Assembly (NCBI GenBank): GCA_028768525.1
Contig: CP054837.1
Span: forward strand, 2,947,001 to 3,011,000
Direction: 5' to 3'
DNA length: 64,000 nt
Source of the DNA: Desulfobacter sp.
GTDB lineage: Bacteria; Desulfobacterota; Desulfobacteria; Desulfobacterales; Desulfobacteraceae
Shown here: piece after piece, positions 26,078 to 34,102 of the stretch
Layout: each line of letters opens with the position of its first letter
Position numbering within the stretch: the stretch's first letter is position 1
Translations under genes and position numbers: made by a program
Notes under the pieces: generated by a model
What the model was told of the DNA's origin: nothing
The model's input: only the letters and a program-made list of their open reading frames with translations
Database searches by the model: none

Positions 26078-27540
26078 AAAATCACATTGCGGTATTTGGT
26101 ACAGGGTCCGATGTGGGCAAGAGCATTGTAGGCGCCGCCATCTGCAGAAGCCTCGCAGACCGCGGGGTGAAGGTGGCCCCCTTCAAGGCCCAGAACATGT
26201 CAAATAATTCAGGCATCACCCCGGAAGGACTGGAAATGGGGCGCGCCCAAATTGTCCAGGCCGAAGCCGCCAGGATTTCTCCCCATGTGGATATGAATCC
26301 TATTTTGCTCAAACCCACCGGAGAAAAGCAGTCCCAGGTCGTGCTGAACGGCCTGGTCCACGGCAACCATACGGCAATGGATTACCATAGAAATAAAGAG
26401 TTTTACAGAAAAGAGGCCGGGGCGGCCTTTGACCGCCTCTCCTCACGATACGACCGGATCGTCCTGGAGGGTGCCGGCTCCTGCGCGGAAGTCAACCTCA
26501 TGCCCAATGACATTGTTAACTTTGCCATGGCCGAATATGCCGGTGCAGATGTTATTCTCACGGCCGATATCCACAGAGGCGGCGTATTTGCACAGATCAT
26601 CGGCACCCTGGACTGCCTTCCGGATAAATACAGAAACATGGTCAAAGGGTTTATTGTCAACCGGTTCAGGGGAGATATCGCCCTGTTTAAAGAGGGGGTG
26701 GACTGGATTGAGCAGCGGACAGGAAAACCGGTCTTCGGGGTGCTGCCCTGGTACACCCATTTCAGGATTGATGCCGAAGATTCCGTAGAGATCGAAGCCT
26801 GCAACAATGACGGGCCGGTCCATCCGGATAAACCTGCGATTGCCGTTATCCGGCTGCCCCATATTGCCAATTTTACAGATATCCACGCCCTGTCAGCCAT
26901 GGAGGAACTGGATGTCCGGTTTATCGACAAGCCAGCGGATCTGTCCCGGTTCAAGGCGATCATTCTGCCGGGGTCCAAAAATACCCGGGCCGACCTCCGG
27001 TGGGCCAACAACAATTTCAAAGGCGCCCTGGCGGCCTATGTAAAAAACGGCGGCCATATCCTGGGTATCTGCGGGGGCTACCAGATGCTGGGAAAAACCG
27101 TAGAAGATCCTGAGGGATTAGAAGGCATTCCAGGCGATACCGAAGGGCTGAGCCTGCTACCGGTAAAAACACGTCTTAAATCGCCTAAAACCACCACTAT
27201 TTCGGATTTCACCTGGCAGGGCCCCTCAGGCGCCGGATATGAGATCCATATGGGAGAGACCCTGCGCCACGGCGGCGCCCCCCTGGTCCAGGTAACCGCA
27301 AGGAACGCCCGGGCCTGCGATGATGTCGATGGCTGTGTCCGCGATGACGGACGGGTGGCCGGTACCTATATCCACGGTTTTTTTGACCACCCGGGCATCT
27401 GCAGAAAGTGGCTTGAAACCATCGGCGTGGACACGGGGGAGTTCCACATGGAACAGGGCCTTGCAGACAAGAAAGAGGCGGACTACACCCGGCTTAAAGA
27501 ACATTTTGAATCCCATGTAGACATCACCAGCCTTTACTGA
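26074..27540 (+). CDS. cbiP: Cobyric acid synthase, glutamine-hydrolysing
   Basis: CbiP (CobQ) amidates four side chains of adenosylcobyrinate a,c-diamide using glutamine and ATP. The 488-residue protein has the dethiobiotin-synthetase-like N-terminal domain (FGTGSDVGKSIVGAAICR; PFKAQNMSNNSG) and a C-terminal class I glutaminase-like domain with the nucleophile Cys in HILGICGGYQMLG and a late His in YIHGFFD. It is the last gene of the riboswitch operon and is followed by a strong terminator. A parS-like site lies near its 3' end. Confidence 0.94.
   Translation: MKNHIAVFGTGSDVGKSIVGAAICRSLADRGVKVAPFKAQNMSNNSGITPEGLEMGRAQIVQAEAARISPHVDMNPILLKPTGEKQSQVVLNGLVHGNHTAMDYHRNKEFYRKEAGAAFDRLSSRYDRIVLEGAGSCAEVNLMPNDIVNFAMAEYAGADVILTADIHRGGVFAQIIGTLDCLPDKYRNMVKGFIVNRFRGDIALFKEGVDWIEQRTGKPVFGVLPWYTHFRIDAEDSVEIEACNNDGPVHPDKPAIAVIRLPHIANFTDIHALSAMEELDVRFIDKPADLSRFKAIILPGSKNTRADLRWANNNFKGALAAYVKNGGHILGICGGYQMLGKTVEDPEGLEGIPGDTEGLSLLPVKTRLKSPKTTTISDFTWQGPSGAGYEIHMGETLRHGGAPLVQVTARNARACDDVDGCVRDDGRVAGTYIHGFFDHPGICRKWLETIGVDTGEFHMEQGLADKKEADYTRLKEHFESHVDITSLY
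27440..27455. promoter_or_regulatory. parS-like ParB-binding site 3
   Basis: AGTTCCACATGGAACA matches TGTTCCACGTGGAACA at 14 of 16 positions. Its inner twelve bases form a near-perfect palindrome. It lies inside cbiP. Confidence 0.65.
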
Positions 27541-27577
27541 CAACGAAACGGCGGTGCCGTCATATCCTGATAAGAGA

Positions 27578-27608
27578 GGGCGGAAATACTGATTTCCGCC
27601 CTTTACTT
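27578..27608 (+). terminator. Terminator of the cobalamin operon
   Basis: GGGCGGAAAT (27578-27587) pairs perfectly with ATTTCCGCCC (27592-27601) around ACTG, followed by TTTACTTT. It lies 38 bp after the cbiP stop. Confidence 0.88.
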
Positions 27609-27672
27609 TAAGGAAGATTTTTTTTATCCTGACTCAATCCAAAAAGTCACCCTAACCCTGGAATGGAAACCA

Positions 27673-29937
27673 ATGGCGGAAAATTCAGAGCGTATTCCGA
27701 CCCTGGCAGAACTCGCCCTTAAATACGGAACCATCTCAAGAGATCAATATATCCACCTGACCAAATTGTTCGCCCTTGTCAAAAGGGAAAAACAAACACC
27801 GGACTACGGTGAAATGCTTATTGAGCAGAAAATGGCCACCTCGTACCAGATCGGCCTGCTCCGCCTCATCCGGGATTATCACATCATCCGCCGCCACGGG
27901 GAAGCATTCGGCAAGATTGCCGTCAAAAGGGGATTTGCCACCCAGATTGATATCCAGCGGGCCCTGGATATCCAGAAAGAGGAGTTTAAAAAATCAAGGC
28001 TCAAAAAGCTGATGGGCGATATCCTGGTGGAATCCGGTGTGATCACGGCCACCCAGCAGAAACAGATCCTCAAAGAGCAGACCCTGCTGGACAATAAATC
28101 CAGGGAAATACTTGCAGAAGAGACAGACCGGCCCGACCCGGAAGGAGTAATTTCACTTTCAGATGCTGAAAAAAATTTTCTCAGGGTAAAAGGCCTGGAC
28201 AGGGAATTTTCCGCTGCGGTGATCGAAAAGGGGTTTGCCTCCGAGAATGATGTGATGCGGGCCAGGGAAACCCAGGAGGAAATCTTCGAAGAAAACCGGG
28301 CCATAAAAATTCTGGGCGACATCATGGTCTCAATGAAAATGCTCACCCCGGACCAGAAAAACCTGATCCTCGAAGAACAGGGCAGGATTGAGGATATCCC
28401 CGAGAAAGAAAGGATTCCGGATCTCACCATTACGCCGGCGCCGGACGGAATGACGGCCTGGATCGAATTAAATCCCAAACGGATGGCGGCAATTTCCCTT
28501 GAACAGATAAAATCTGAACTGGCGGCAGAGGGGATGACCCGGGGCATTTATCCGGATGAAATGCTGAACTGCTGGCTTGTAGAAAAGCATCCAAGATTTC
28601 CGGTGGCCCGGCTGGATTATTCCAAGGATTTGCAGGACGCCCGGAATCTGGAATCGGTGTTTAATTTAAACCTGACGGAAAAGGGGGAAAAGCGGAAAGG
28701 CGACCTCCTGGTTCGCCAGGATTCCACGTGGAACACCGGAAAAAGAATCAATATTTATAACCAGGAAACCGCCGCAGTTTCTGATCTGGATTTTACCATC
28801 AGTTGCGGCAGCGGCACACGCCCGTCAAAGGACAAGGCATCCATTGTGGCGTCGAAAACAGGGCGGCCCGCCCTTTCTGCCGAAAGAACGCTATACATCC
28901 ATCCCGTCATCAATGTCCTTGAAGATGCCGACCTCAGATACGGTCCATTGGAGCCCTATGCCAATCTCAGCATCACCGGAACCATCACCGGAGCCTATCC
29001 GGTTACCGCCGGAGATGTCTGGGCCGGAGAAATCCGCGGCGGAGTGATAGAAGCGGTCGGAGAGGTCAGGACAAAGGTGGGCATGACCGACGCGGTTATA
29101 AAAGCCCAGGGCGATGTTTATGCCAGATACCTTCACAATTGCAGGATAGAAACCTACGGCAGTGTATATGTGGAAAATGAGATATTTGATTCGGACATCC
29201 GATGCTCGGGCATGGTAGACAGCCCGGACTGCCGGGTCATATCTTCACGGATTTATGCCAAAAAAGGGGTGCGGCTCTCGGGAGCCGGAAGTGCAAAGAC
29301 GGCCAAGTGCAGCATATTTGCAGGCAGTAACCATCATATTGTCTCCCTGGGTGCCGCCGTTCTTAAAGAAATCCACAGCATTTCAAGGGTGCTTGAGGAC
29401 CTGAAAGAAGAGCAGGCCGGCGAGAAAAATGCCTCAAAAAAAATTTTCAGGAAAATGGTGGAACTGAAAATTTTCCATGACCGGGCCAGGCAGAAAAAAG
29501 AAAGCCTGGTCATGGAATTCAAAAAGAACAGATCCCGCCTCAACAAAAAACAATCCAGAAATATACTCTCCCTGATTTCCAGTTTTGAAAAAAGAATGGA
29601 AACATCCATTGGCGCCCTCAAAGAGCTGAACCAGAATAAAAAAGTCCATGACAAAAAAACGGCCGGCCTGGAGAAAAAAATTAAAGTCCAGTCCAGAAAA
29701 ACGGCTGCTGAAATCATGACTTTGGAGCGGCGCCTATTTGCGGCCCTTGAACGGGCCAGATCCGATTCCTTTAGCACGGAAATTAAAATCAGCGGTGAAG
29801 CCTGGCAGGGAACGGTGCTGGGCGGAATTTATTCGCTGAAGACCCTGGAAGAAAACCTGGAAAGCTTCCAGGCGGAAGAGATCGGCAGCGGGGATCCATC
29901 ATCGGCCGCCCGGATTAAAATCACCCGCACTTCATGA
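27673..29937 (+). CDS. FapA/DUF342 protein with three N-terminal repeat modules
   Basis: The 754-residue protein has a central FapA/DUF342 beta-helix region (about 370-570; e.g. NLSITGTITGAYPVTAGDVW and repeated short beta turns). A long lysine-rich coiled coil follows (~570-720). The N-terminal 240 residues carry three copies of a ~56-residue module at about 12-66, 80-136 and 180-236; copies 2 and 3 share a pattern of GFA..D..A..Q, K.LGDI.V, T..Q...IL.EQ. Such helical modules resemble the MshEN/GspE-N type that can bind nucleotides. FapA proteins are linked to cell-surface and polar functions, but no mechanism is certain. A parS-like site lies in the coding region. Confidence 0.75.
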   Translation: MAENSERIPTLAELALKYGTISRDQYIHLTKLFALVKREKQTPDYGEMLIEQKMATSYQIGLLRLIRDYHIIRRHGEAFGKIAVKRGFATQIDIQRALDIQKEEFKKSRLKKLMGDILVESGVITATQQKQILKEQTLLDNKSREILAEETDRPDPEGVISLSDAEKNFLRVKGLDREFSAAVIEKGFASENDVMRARETQEEIFEENRAIKILGDIMVSMKMLTPDQKNLILEEQGRIEDIPEKERIPDLTITPAPDGMTAWIELNPKRMAAISLEQIKSELAAEGMTRGIYPDEMLNCWLVEKHPRFPVARLDYSKDLQDARNLESVFNLNLTEKGEKRKGDLLVRQDSTWNTGKRINIYNQETAAVSDLDFTISCGSGTRPSKDKASIVASKTGRPALSAERTLYIHPVINVLEDADLRYGPLEPYANLSITGTITGAYPVTAGDVWAGEIRGGVIEAVGEVRTKVGMTDAVIKAQGDVYARYLHNCRIETYGSVYVENEIFDSDIRCSGMVDSPDCRVISSRIYAKKGVRLSGAGSAKTAKCSIFAGSNHHIVSLGAAVLKEIHSISRVLEDLKEEQAGEKNASKKIFRKMVELKIFHDRARQKKESLVMEFKKNRSRLNKKQSRNILSLISSFEKRMETSIGALKELNQNKKVHDKKTAGLEKKIKVQSRKTAAEIMTLERRLFAALERARSDSFSTEIKISGEAWQGTVLGGIYSLKTLEENLESFQAEEIGSGDPSSAARIKITRTS
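28720..28735. promoter_or_regulatory. parS-like ParB-binding site 4
   Basis: GATTCCACGTGGAACA matches TGTTCCACGTGGAACA at 14 of 16 positions, with the last 14 bases perfect. It lies inside the FapA-like gene. Confidence 0.7.
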
Positions 29938-29939
29938 AC

Positions 29940-30515
29940 TCACCCGCCCAAATGGGCGGTGTATAGCCGGGTATGGACAGCACCCGAAGGGTTAAGTTGG
30001 CTTTCGTAGAGATGGATGGCATCAACCCGAAAACCGCTTTCCTTGAATTCACCGCATGTTGAAAAAATAGCCTTTAGGGCCGGTCCGCCCCCCCTGCCTT
30101 TGATGCGGCCGATGGTGATATGCGGAGAAAACCGCTGTTTTTTTAGGCCAAGGCCGCTGTCCCTCAGGGAGGAGGCCAGGTGGGTGTGCAGCCTCTGAAG
30201 CCGGTCAATCTCCCCGCCGAGTCCCATCCAGAGCACCCGGGGGTTCCTTGCACCGGGAAATACGCCGGGCCGGCCAAGGCGGAGCCGGAACCCTTGAACT
30301 TTGGCGGCGCTTTCAGCCATGGCGGACTGAATCCCGGGAAGCTCCGCCAGGGAGCGATCCCCGAGAAAGGCCAGCGTCACATGGAACCCCTTGGGAGAAG
30401 GCCATGACGCACGGATGCCGCTGGCTTTGAACTGTTGCTGAATATCCCGAAGCCGCTTTATCACTTCATTGGGAAGTGTCAGGGAAATGAAGCACCGTAG
30501 TTTTGAATCTGGCAT
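29940..30515 (-). CDS. thpR: RNA 2',3'-cyclic phosphodiesterase (2H family)
   Basis: This 191-residue 2H phosphoesterase (formerly LigT) opens RNA 2',3'-cyclic phosphates. Both catalytic H-x-T/S-x motifs are present: HVTLAFLG and HITIGRIKG. RCFISLTLP and a late FHP-like segment (HLYESQLNPSGAVHT) fit the family. I chose the ATG at 30515 because GGAGGAG precedes it; the open frame extends to 30761, but that part lacks similarity and covers the divergent promoter region. It converges with the FapA-like gene, 2 bp between stops. Confidence 0.9.
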   Translation of the reverse strand: MPDSKLRCFISLTLPNEVIKRLRDIQQQFKASGIRASWPSPKGFHVTLAFLGDRSLAELPGIQSAMAESAAKVQGFRLRLGRPGVFPGARNPRVLWMGLGGEIDRLQRLHTHLASSLRDSGLGLKKQRFSPHITIGRIKGRGGGPALKAIFSTCGEFKESGFRVDAIHLYESQLNPSGAVHTRLYTAHLGG

Positions 30516-30549
30516 TTTATACTCCTCCGGGTCTCCCGGCCCGTGGAAA

Positions 30550-30565
30550 TGTTTCATGTGGAACA
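30550..30565. promoter_or_regulatory. parS-like ParB-binding site 5
   Basis: TGTTTCATGTGGAACA matches the relaxed consensus TGTTYCACGTGRAACA at 15 of 16 positions and is the only one of the five that is intergenic, between thpR and the divergent kinase gene. Confidence 0.7.
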
Positions 30566-30656
30566 ACCGCCCCGGTTCCCTTAAATGGTATAGATTCAGC
30601 GGATAAAGGTCCATAGCCATTGAAAAAAAGATACGCCTTGATCTATACTGACCCTC

Positions 30657-32780
30657 ATGCGCCTGAAACTGATTATATTCATATTGGCCCTTTTCGCCTT
30701 TTTGTCCGCCTCCACAGGCGGAGGGCTCTATTATTATTCCTATAGGGAGGCGGCATTTCAACAGGCGGAGTCCGACGCCGACTCAAGGTTGGCCCTGTTT
30801 ACCCGCCAGTTTTCCACCCATTTGTCAGAGCATGTCAAATCGGTGAAAACACTGGCCGGCACCCGGGAATTGACAGAAGTCTTTATCCGCAGGAATCTGA
30901 AAACCATTTATGACGCCAACCAGACCCTGGATCTGTTCACCCGCTCCATGGACCTGGATGTCAGCTACCTCGTTGATAAAGAGGGCGTCACCATCTGCTC
31001 ATCCAACCGAAATGTTGCAGACAGTTTCGTGGGCCATGACTTTTCTTTCAGGCCCTATTTCCAGAAAGCGGTGAAGGGGACCCCTGCAACCTATCTTGCC
31101 CTGGGGTCCACATCAAACAAACGGGGGGTTTATTTCAGCCACCCCGTTTACGGCAAAGACGGCAAAACCGTGCAGGGCGTGGCCGTGGTTAAATCCTCCG
31201 TGGAATTTCTTGAATCCTCCCTCTTTCCGAAAATGGACGGCATCCTGCTCTTTACCGACCCCATGGGTGTCATTTTCATGTCCAACGTGCCTGAATACAG
31301 ATTCAAGCTAATCTGGGACCTTGAGGAAGAGGCCGTGAGTACCATTGAAAATTCAAGGCAGTTCGGCAACGGCCCGTGGGAATGGTCAGGGTTCAGGCGT
31401 ATTGAACCGGGGCGGCTCATTGACGGCTCCGGCAGGATCTATTTTATGTCAAACATTGAGTTAGCCAATTACCCGGGATGGGAAGTCATTTCACTGAGAA
31501 ATGAAAAAAAAATAATAGAACAGGTATCCCGCCCGTTTATCCGGGTCATTGGTTCCATTGTGCTGATGGCCTCTGCCCTTACCGGCCTGCTGGTTGTCGT
31601 TCTCTATCAGATGGCGGCCAGGGAACTGGCCCGGCGGAAATCCGCAGAAGAAAACCTGAAAATGTCCGAACGGCGGTACAGACAATTCTACCATAAAACC
31701 CCTGTAATGCTGCATTCCATAGATACGGAAGGAAGGATAATCCACGTATCCGACCACTGGGTGGAGGTGATGGGCTATGGCAGGGAAGAGGTGGTGGGCC
31801 GCCACCTGACCGACTTCTTCACCCAAAGTTCAAAGCGATATGCGCTGAATACCATATTTCCCAGATTTTTCAGCAGCGGATTCTGCAAAGACATTCCTTA
31901 TACCTATGTTAAGAAAACCGGAGATCAAATGGACACCCTGCTCTCCTGCTACGGGGTGCGGGACGCTGAGGGGCATATCATCCGTTCACTGGCGGTCAGC
32001 GTGGACGTCTCCGAAAAGAACCGGGTGCAAAGGGACCTTGAAAAGGCCAAGGAACAATTGTCTATATATTCCCATGATCTGGAAGGCCAGGTCCGCCGGC
32101 GCACCGCCCAGCTGGAAACGGCCCAGGCAAACCTGAGGCAGCTTTCCAAAAACATCATTGCTTCCCAGGAGAGGGAAAAGGAACTGGTGGCCAGAGAGCT
32201 TCACGACCACCTGGGCCAGGTGCTCACAGCACTGCGTATCGATGCCGTATGGGCAGAGAAAACCCTTGGCACAGTGGACGAAAAAGCCGGGAAACGGGCG
32301 GGAAAAATGAGCAGCCTCATTGAAACCACCATCCAGGACGTCAGGGATATGGCCTATCGCCTCAGACCCAGGGTTCTGGATGACCTCGGGCTGGCAGACG
32401 CCCTTGAATCACTGGTCTCTGACTTTGAAAGGCGGTCCAATGTTTCCTGCGTATTCCGCCATGATGAAATCCCGGAAATTGACAAAACCCTGGCAACCGC
32501 CCTATACAGAATAGGCCAGGAGGCCGTGACAAATGCCCTGCGCCACTCGGCAGCCACCACCATATTGGTGGAACTGAGGACCGACGGGGGGGATATGATA
32601 TTGACGATCCAAGATGATGGATGCGGATTTGACCCCAGTATGAATACCGATGTTAAGGGATTCGGCCTGGAAAGCATGAAGGAAAGGGCGAATCTGGCCG
32701 GCGGCCGGTTGGACATCAGTTCAGCCCCGGGACAGGGAACCGTGGTTTCCTGCAGAATCGGACTGGAAGGAGGAGTATGA
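30657..32780 (+). CDS. Membrane histidine kinase with DctB-like Cache sensor, PAS and NarL-type kinase domain
   Basis: The 707-residue kinase has a first membrane helix at ~4-28. Its periplasmic region has a segment (GHDFSFRPYFQKAVKG, then TSNKRGVYFSHPVYG) very like the dicarboxylate-sensing dCache domain of DctB. A second helix lies near 300-320, then a PAS domain (~335-450) and a coiled coil. HisKA_3 has phospho-acceptor His in ARELHDHLGQ (~514). The HATPase has TNALRHS, DDGCGFD and GFGLESMKERA. The regulator gene starts inside its stop (ATGA). The start has no strong ribosome site. The TAXI-TRAP transporter downstream is a reasonable target. Confidence 0.9.
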   Translation: MRLKLIIFILALFAFLSASTGGGLYYYSYREAAFQQAESDADSRLALFTRQFSTHLSEHVKSVKTLAGTRELTEVFIRRNLKTIYDANQTLDLFTRSMDLDVSYLVDKEGVTICSSNRNVADSFVGHDFSFRPYFQKAVKGTPATYLALGSTSNKRGVYFSHPVYGKDGKTVQGVAVVKSSVEFLESSLFPKMDGILLFTDPMGVIFMSNVPEYRFKLIWDLEEEAVSTIENSRQFGNGPWEWSGFRRIEPGRLIDGSGRIYFMSNIELANYPGWEVISLRNEKKIIEQVSRPFIRVIGSIVLMASALTGLLVVVLYQMAARELARRKSAEENLKMSERRYRQFYHKTPVMLHSIDTEGRIIHVSDHWVEVMGYGREEVVGRHLTDFFTQSSKRYALNTIFPRFFSSGFCKDIPYTYVKKTGDQMDTLLSCYGVRDAEGHIIRSLAVSVDVSEKNRVQRDLEKAKEQLSIYSHDLEGQVRRRTAQLETAQANLRQLSKNIIASQEREKELVARELHDHLGQVLTALRIDAVWAEKTLGTVDEKAGKRAGKMSSLIETTIQDVRDMAYRLRPRVLDDLGLADALESLVSDFERRSNVSCVFRHDEIPEIDKTLATALYRIGQEAVTNALRHSAATTILVELRTDGGDMILTIQDDGCGFDPSMNTDVKGFGLESMKERANLAGGRLDISSAPGQGTVVSCRIGLEGGV

Positions 32781-33415
32781 TCAAGGTATTGCTTGCAGAT
32801 GACCACAGCATTGTGCGGGAAGGCCTCAGGAAAGTGCTTGAAGATGATAAGGAAATCAAGGTCATTGCCGAAGCCCCGGACGGGGAAACCGCCTTTGACC
32901 AGGCCATGTCCCAAAATCCGGATGTGGCGGTCATCGATATTTCAATGCCGGGCATGGACGGGCTTGAGGTGGTGAGCCGCATGGCTGCCTACTGCCCGGA
33001 TATCCCTGTGCTGATCTTAACCATGCACGAAGAAGAACAATATGTCATCCGCGCCATAGAGGCCGGGGCCATGGGATACGTTACAAAACAGTCTGCACCG
33101 GAACAATTGGTGGCGGCGGTAAAAAAAATCAATGAAGGCGGCAGATATCTTACGGAAAAAGCAGGAGAGGCCCTTGCCCTAAGGGTGATCCGGGGAAATC
33201 AAAACAAAAGCCTGACCGAATCCCTGTCCATGAGAGAGCTTCAGGTCTTGAGAAAACTTGCCACAGGCAGTACCAACAGGGAAATCGCAACGGCCTACAA
33301 TATTTCAGTCAAAACCGTGGATACTTACCGGGCCCGCCTGCTCAAAAAACTGAACCTGAGGAACAACGCAGACCTCTCCAGGTATGCAATTCAGAACAAA
33401 CTGGTTGAATACTAG
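32777..33415 (+). CDS. NarL/FixJ-type response regulator
   Basis: The 212-residue regulator has a receiver domain with LLADDHS acidic residues, phospho-acceptor Asp54 in AVIDISMPG, LILTMHEEE and the Lys in MGYVTKQ. A C-terminal LuxR helix-turn-helix follows (SMRELQVLRKLATGS; ISVKTVDTYRARLLKKL). Its 4-bp overlap with the kinase gene makes the pairing secure. Targets are not visible from the sequence; the nearby leftward TRAP operon is the leading candidate. Confidence 0.93.
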   Translation: MIKVLLADDHSIVREGLRKVLEDDKEIKVIAEAPDGETAFDQAMSQNPDVAVIDISMPGMDGLEVVSRMAAYCPDIPVLILTMHEEEQYVIRAIEAGAMGYVTKQSAPEQLVAAVKKINEGGRYLTEKAGEALALRVIRGNQNKSLTESLSMRELQVLRKLATGSTNREIATAYNISVKTVDTYRARLLKKLNLRNNADLSRYAIQNKLVEY

Positions 33416-33431
33416 TGGGGGATTTTGTGCA

Positions 33432-33899
33432 CTAATTTTTGGAAACCGAATGGTTCAGGGCTTCGAAATTGGCGAAGATTTTATTCAGGGTTGACCGGCA
33501 CTGATCCATCTCCTCATAGGAAATCCCCTGTTCAGCCTCCCGGAGCATCTCATCGACCAGCCCCATCAACTCCTCCTTAAAATCCTTTGCCTTCTGGGTG
33601 AGATAGATCAATTTACTCCGCCTGTCGTTGCGGTCCGGTACCCTGAGCACGATATTCTTTTTCTCAAGGACATTGATAAGACGGGTAATGGCGGCCTTGT
33701 CCTTTACGGCAATACGGGCAAGCTCCTGCTGGGTACGGCCGTCCTTCCGGTAGAGGTGGATGAGAATGCTCCATTGTTCATAACTGACATCAAACCCCGC
33801 GTCCTGAAATTTTTTGGTCAGCCGTTTGATAATGGCTCTGGAAGTCCGGCCCACAAGGTAGCCGATGGATGAATCAATGAGGCGGTTAAAATTGTCCAT
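33432..33899 (-). CDS. MarR-family transcriptional regulator
   Basis: The 155-residue winged-helix protein shows a dimerisation start (IGYLVGRTSRAIIKRL), the recognition region TQQELARIAVKDKAAITRLINVLEKKN and the wing VPDRNDRRSKLIYLTQKAKD, all characteristic of MarR. Such regulators usually repress nearby genes and release DNA on binding small phenolic ligands. Its upstream region (33900-34030) has GGTTG-N6-CAACC at 33966-33981, a possible operator. It follows the TRAP transporter in the same direction, but a terminator separates them. Confidence 0.88.
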   Translation of the reverse strand: MDNFNRLIDSSIGYLVGRTSRAIIKRLTKKFQDAGFDVSYEQWSILIHLYRKDGRTQQELARIAVKDKAAITRLINVLEKKNIVLRVPDRNDRRSKLIYLTQKAKDFKEELMGLVDEMLREAEQGISYEEMDQCRSTLNKIFANFEALNHSVSKN

Positions 33900-33965
33900 T
33901 TGCGTTTTATTTCCGTGTCATTAAAAGGAAGTTCAAAATTTTCAAGCAAATAGTATAACCATAAT

Positions 33966-33981
33966 GGTTGATATGGCAACC
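33966..33981. promoter_or_regulatory. Candidate MarR operator (short inverted repeat)
   Basis: GGTTGATATGGCAACC contains 5-bp perfect inverted arms with a 6-bp spacer, about 67 bp upstream of the marR-like start. The size fits MarR operators; assignment is inference. Confidence 0.35.
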
Positions 33982-34034
33982 AAAGATTTATGGAGACCGG
34001 GGGAACCAACACCCCTGGTACAGCACCAAGCCAC

Positions 34035-34067
34035 AAAAAAGCCCCGGCCGTTTATCACGGTCGGGGC
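34035..34067 (-). terminator. Intrinsic terminator of the TRAP transporter operon
   Basis: On the leftward strand GCCCCGACCG and CGGCCGGGGC pair (one G-U) across a 7-nt loop and are followed by TTTTTTG. It lies ~35 bp after the permease stop. Confidence 0.88.
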
Positions 34068-34102
34068 CAATTGAATTGAGTCAGGATAATTTTACCGGAA
34101 AA

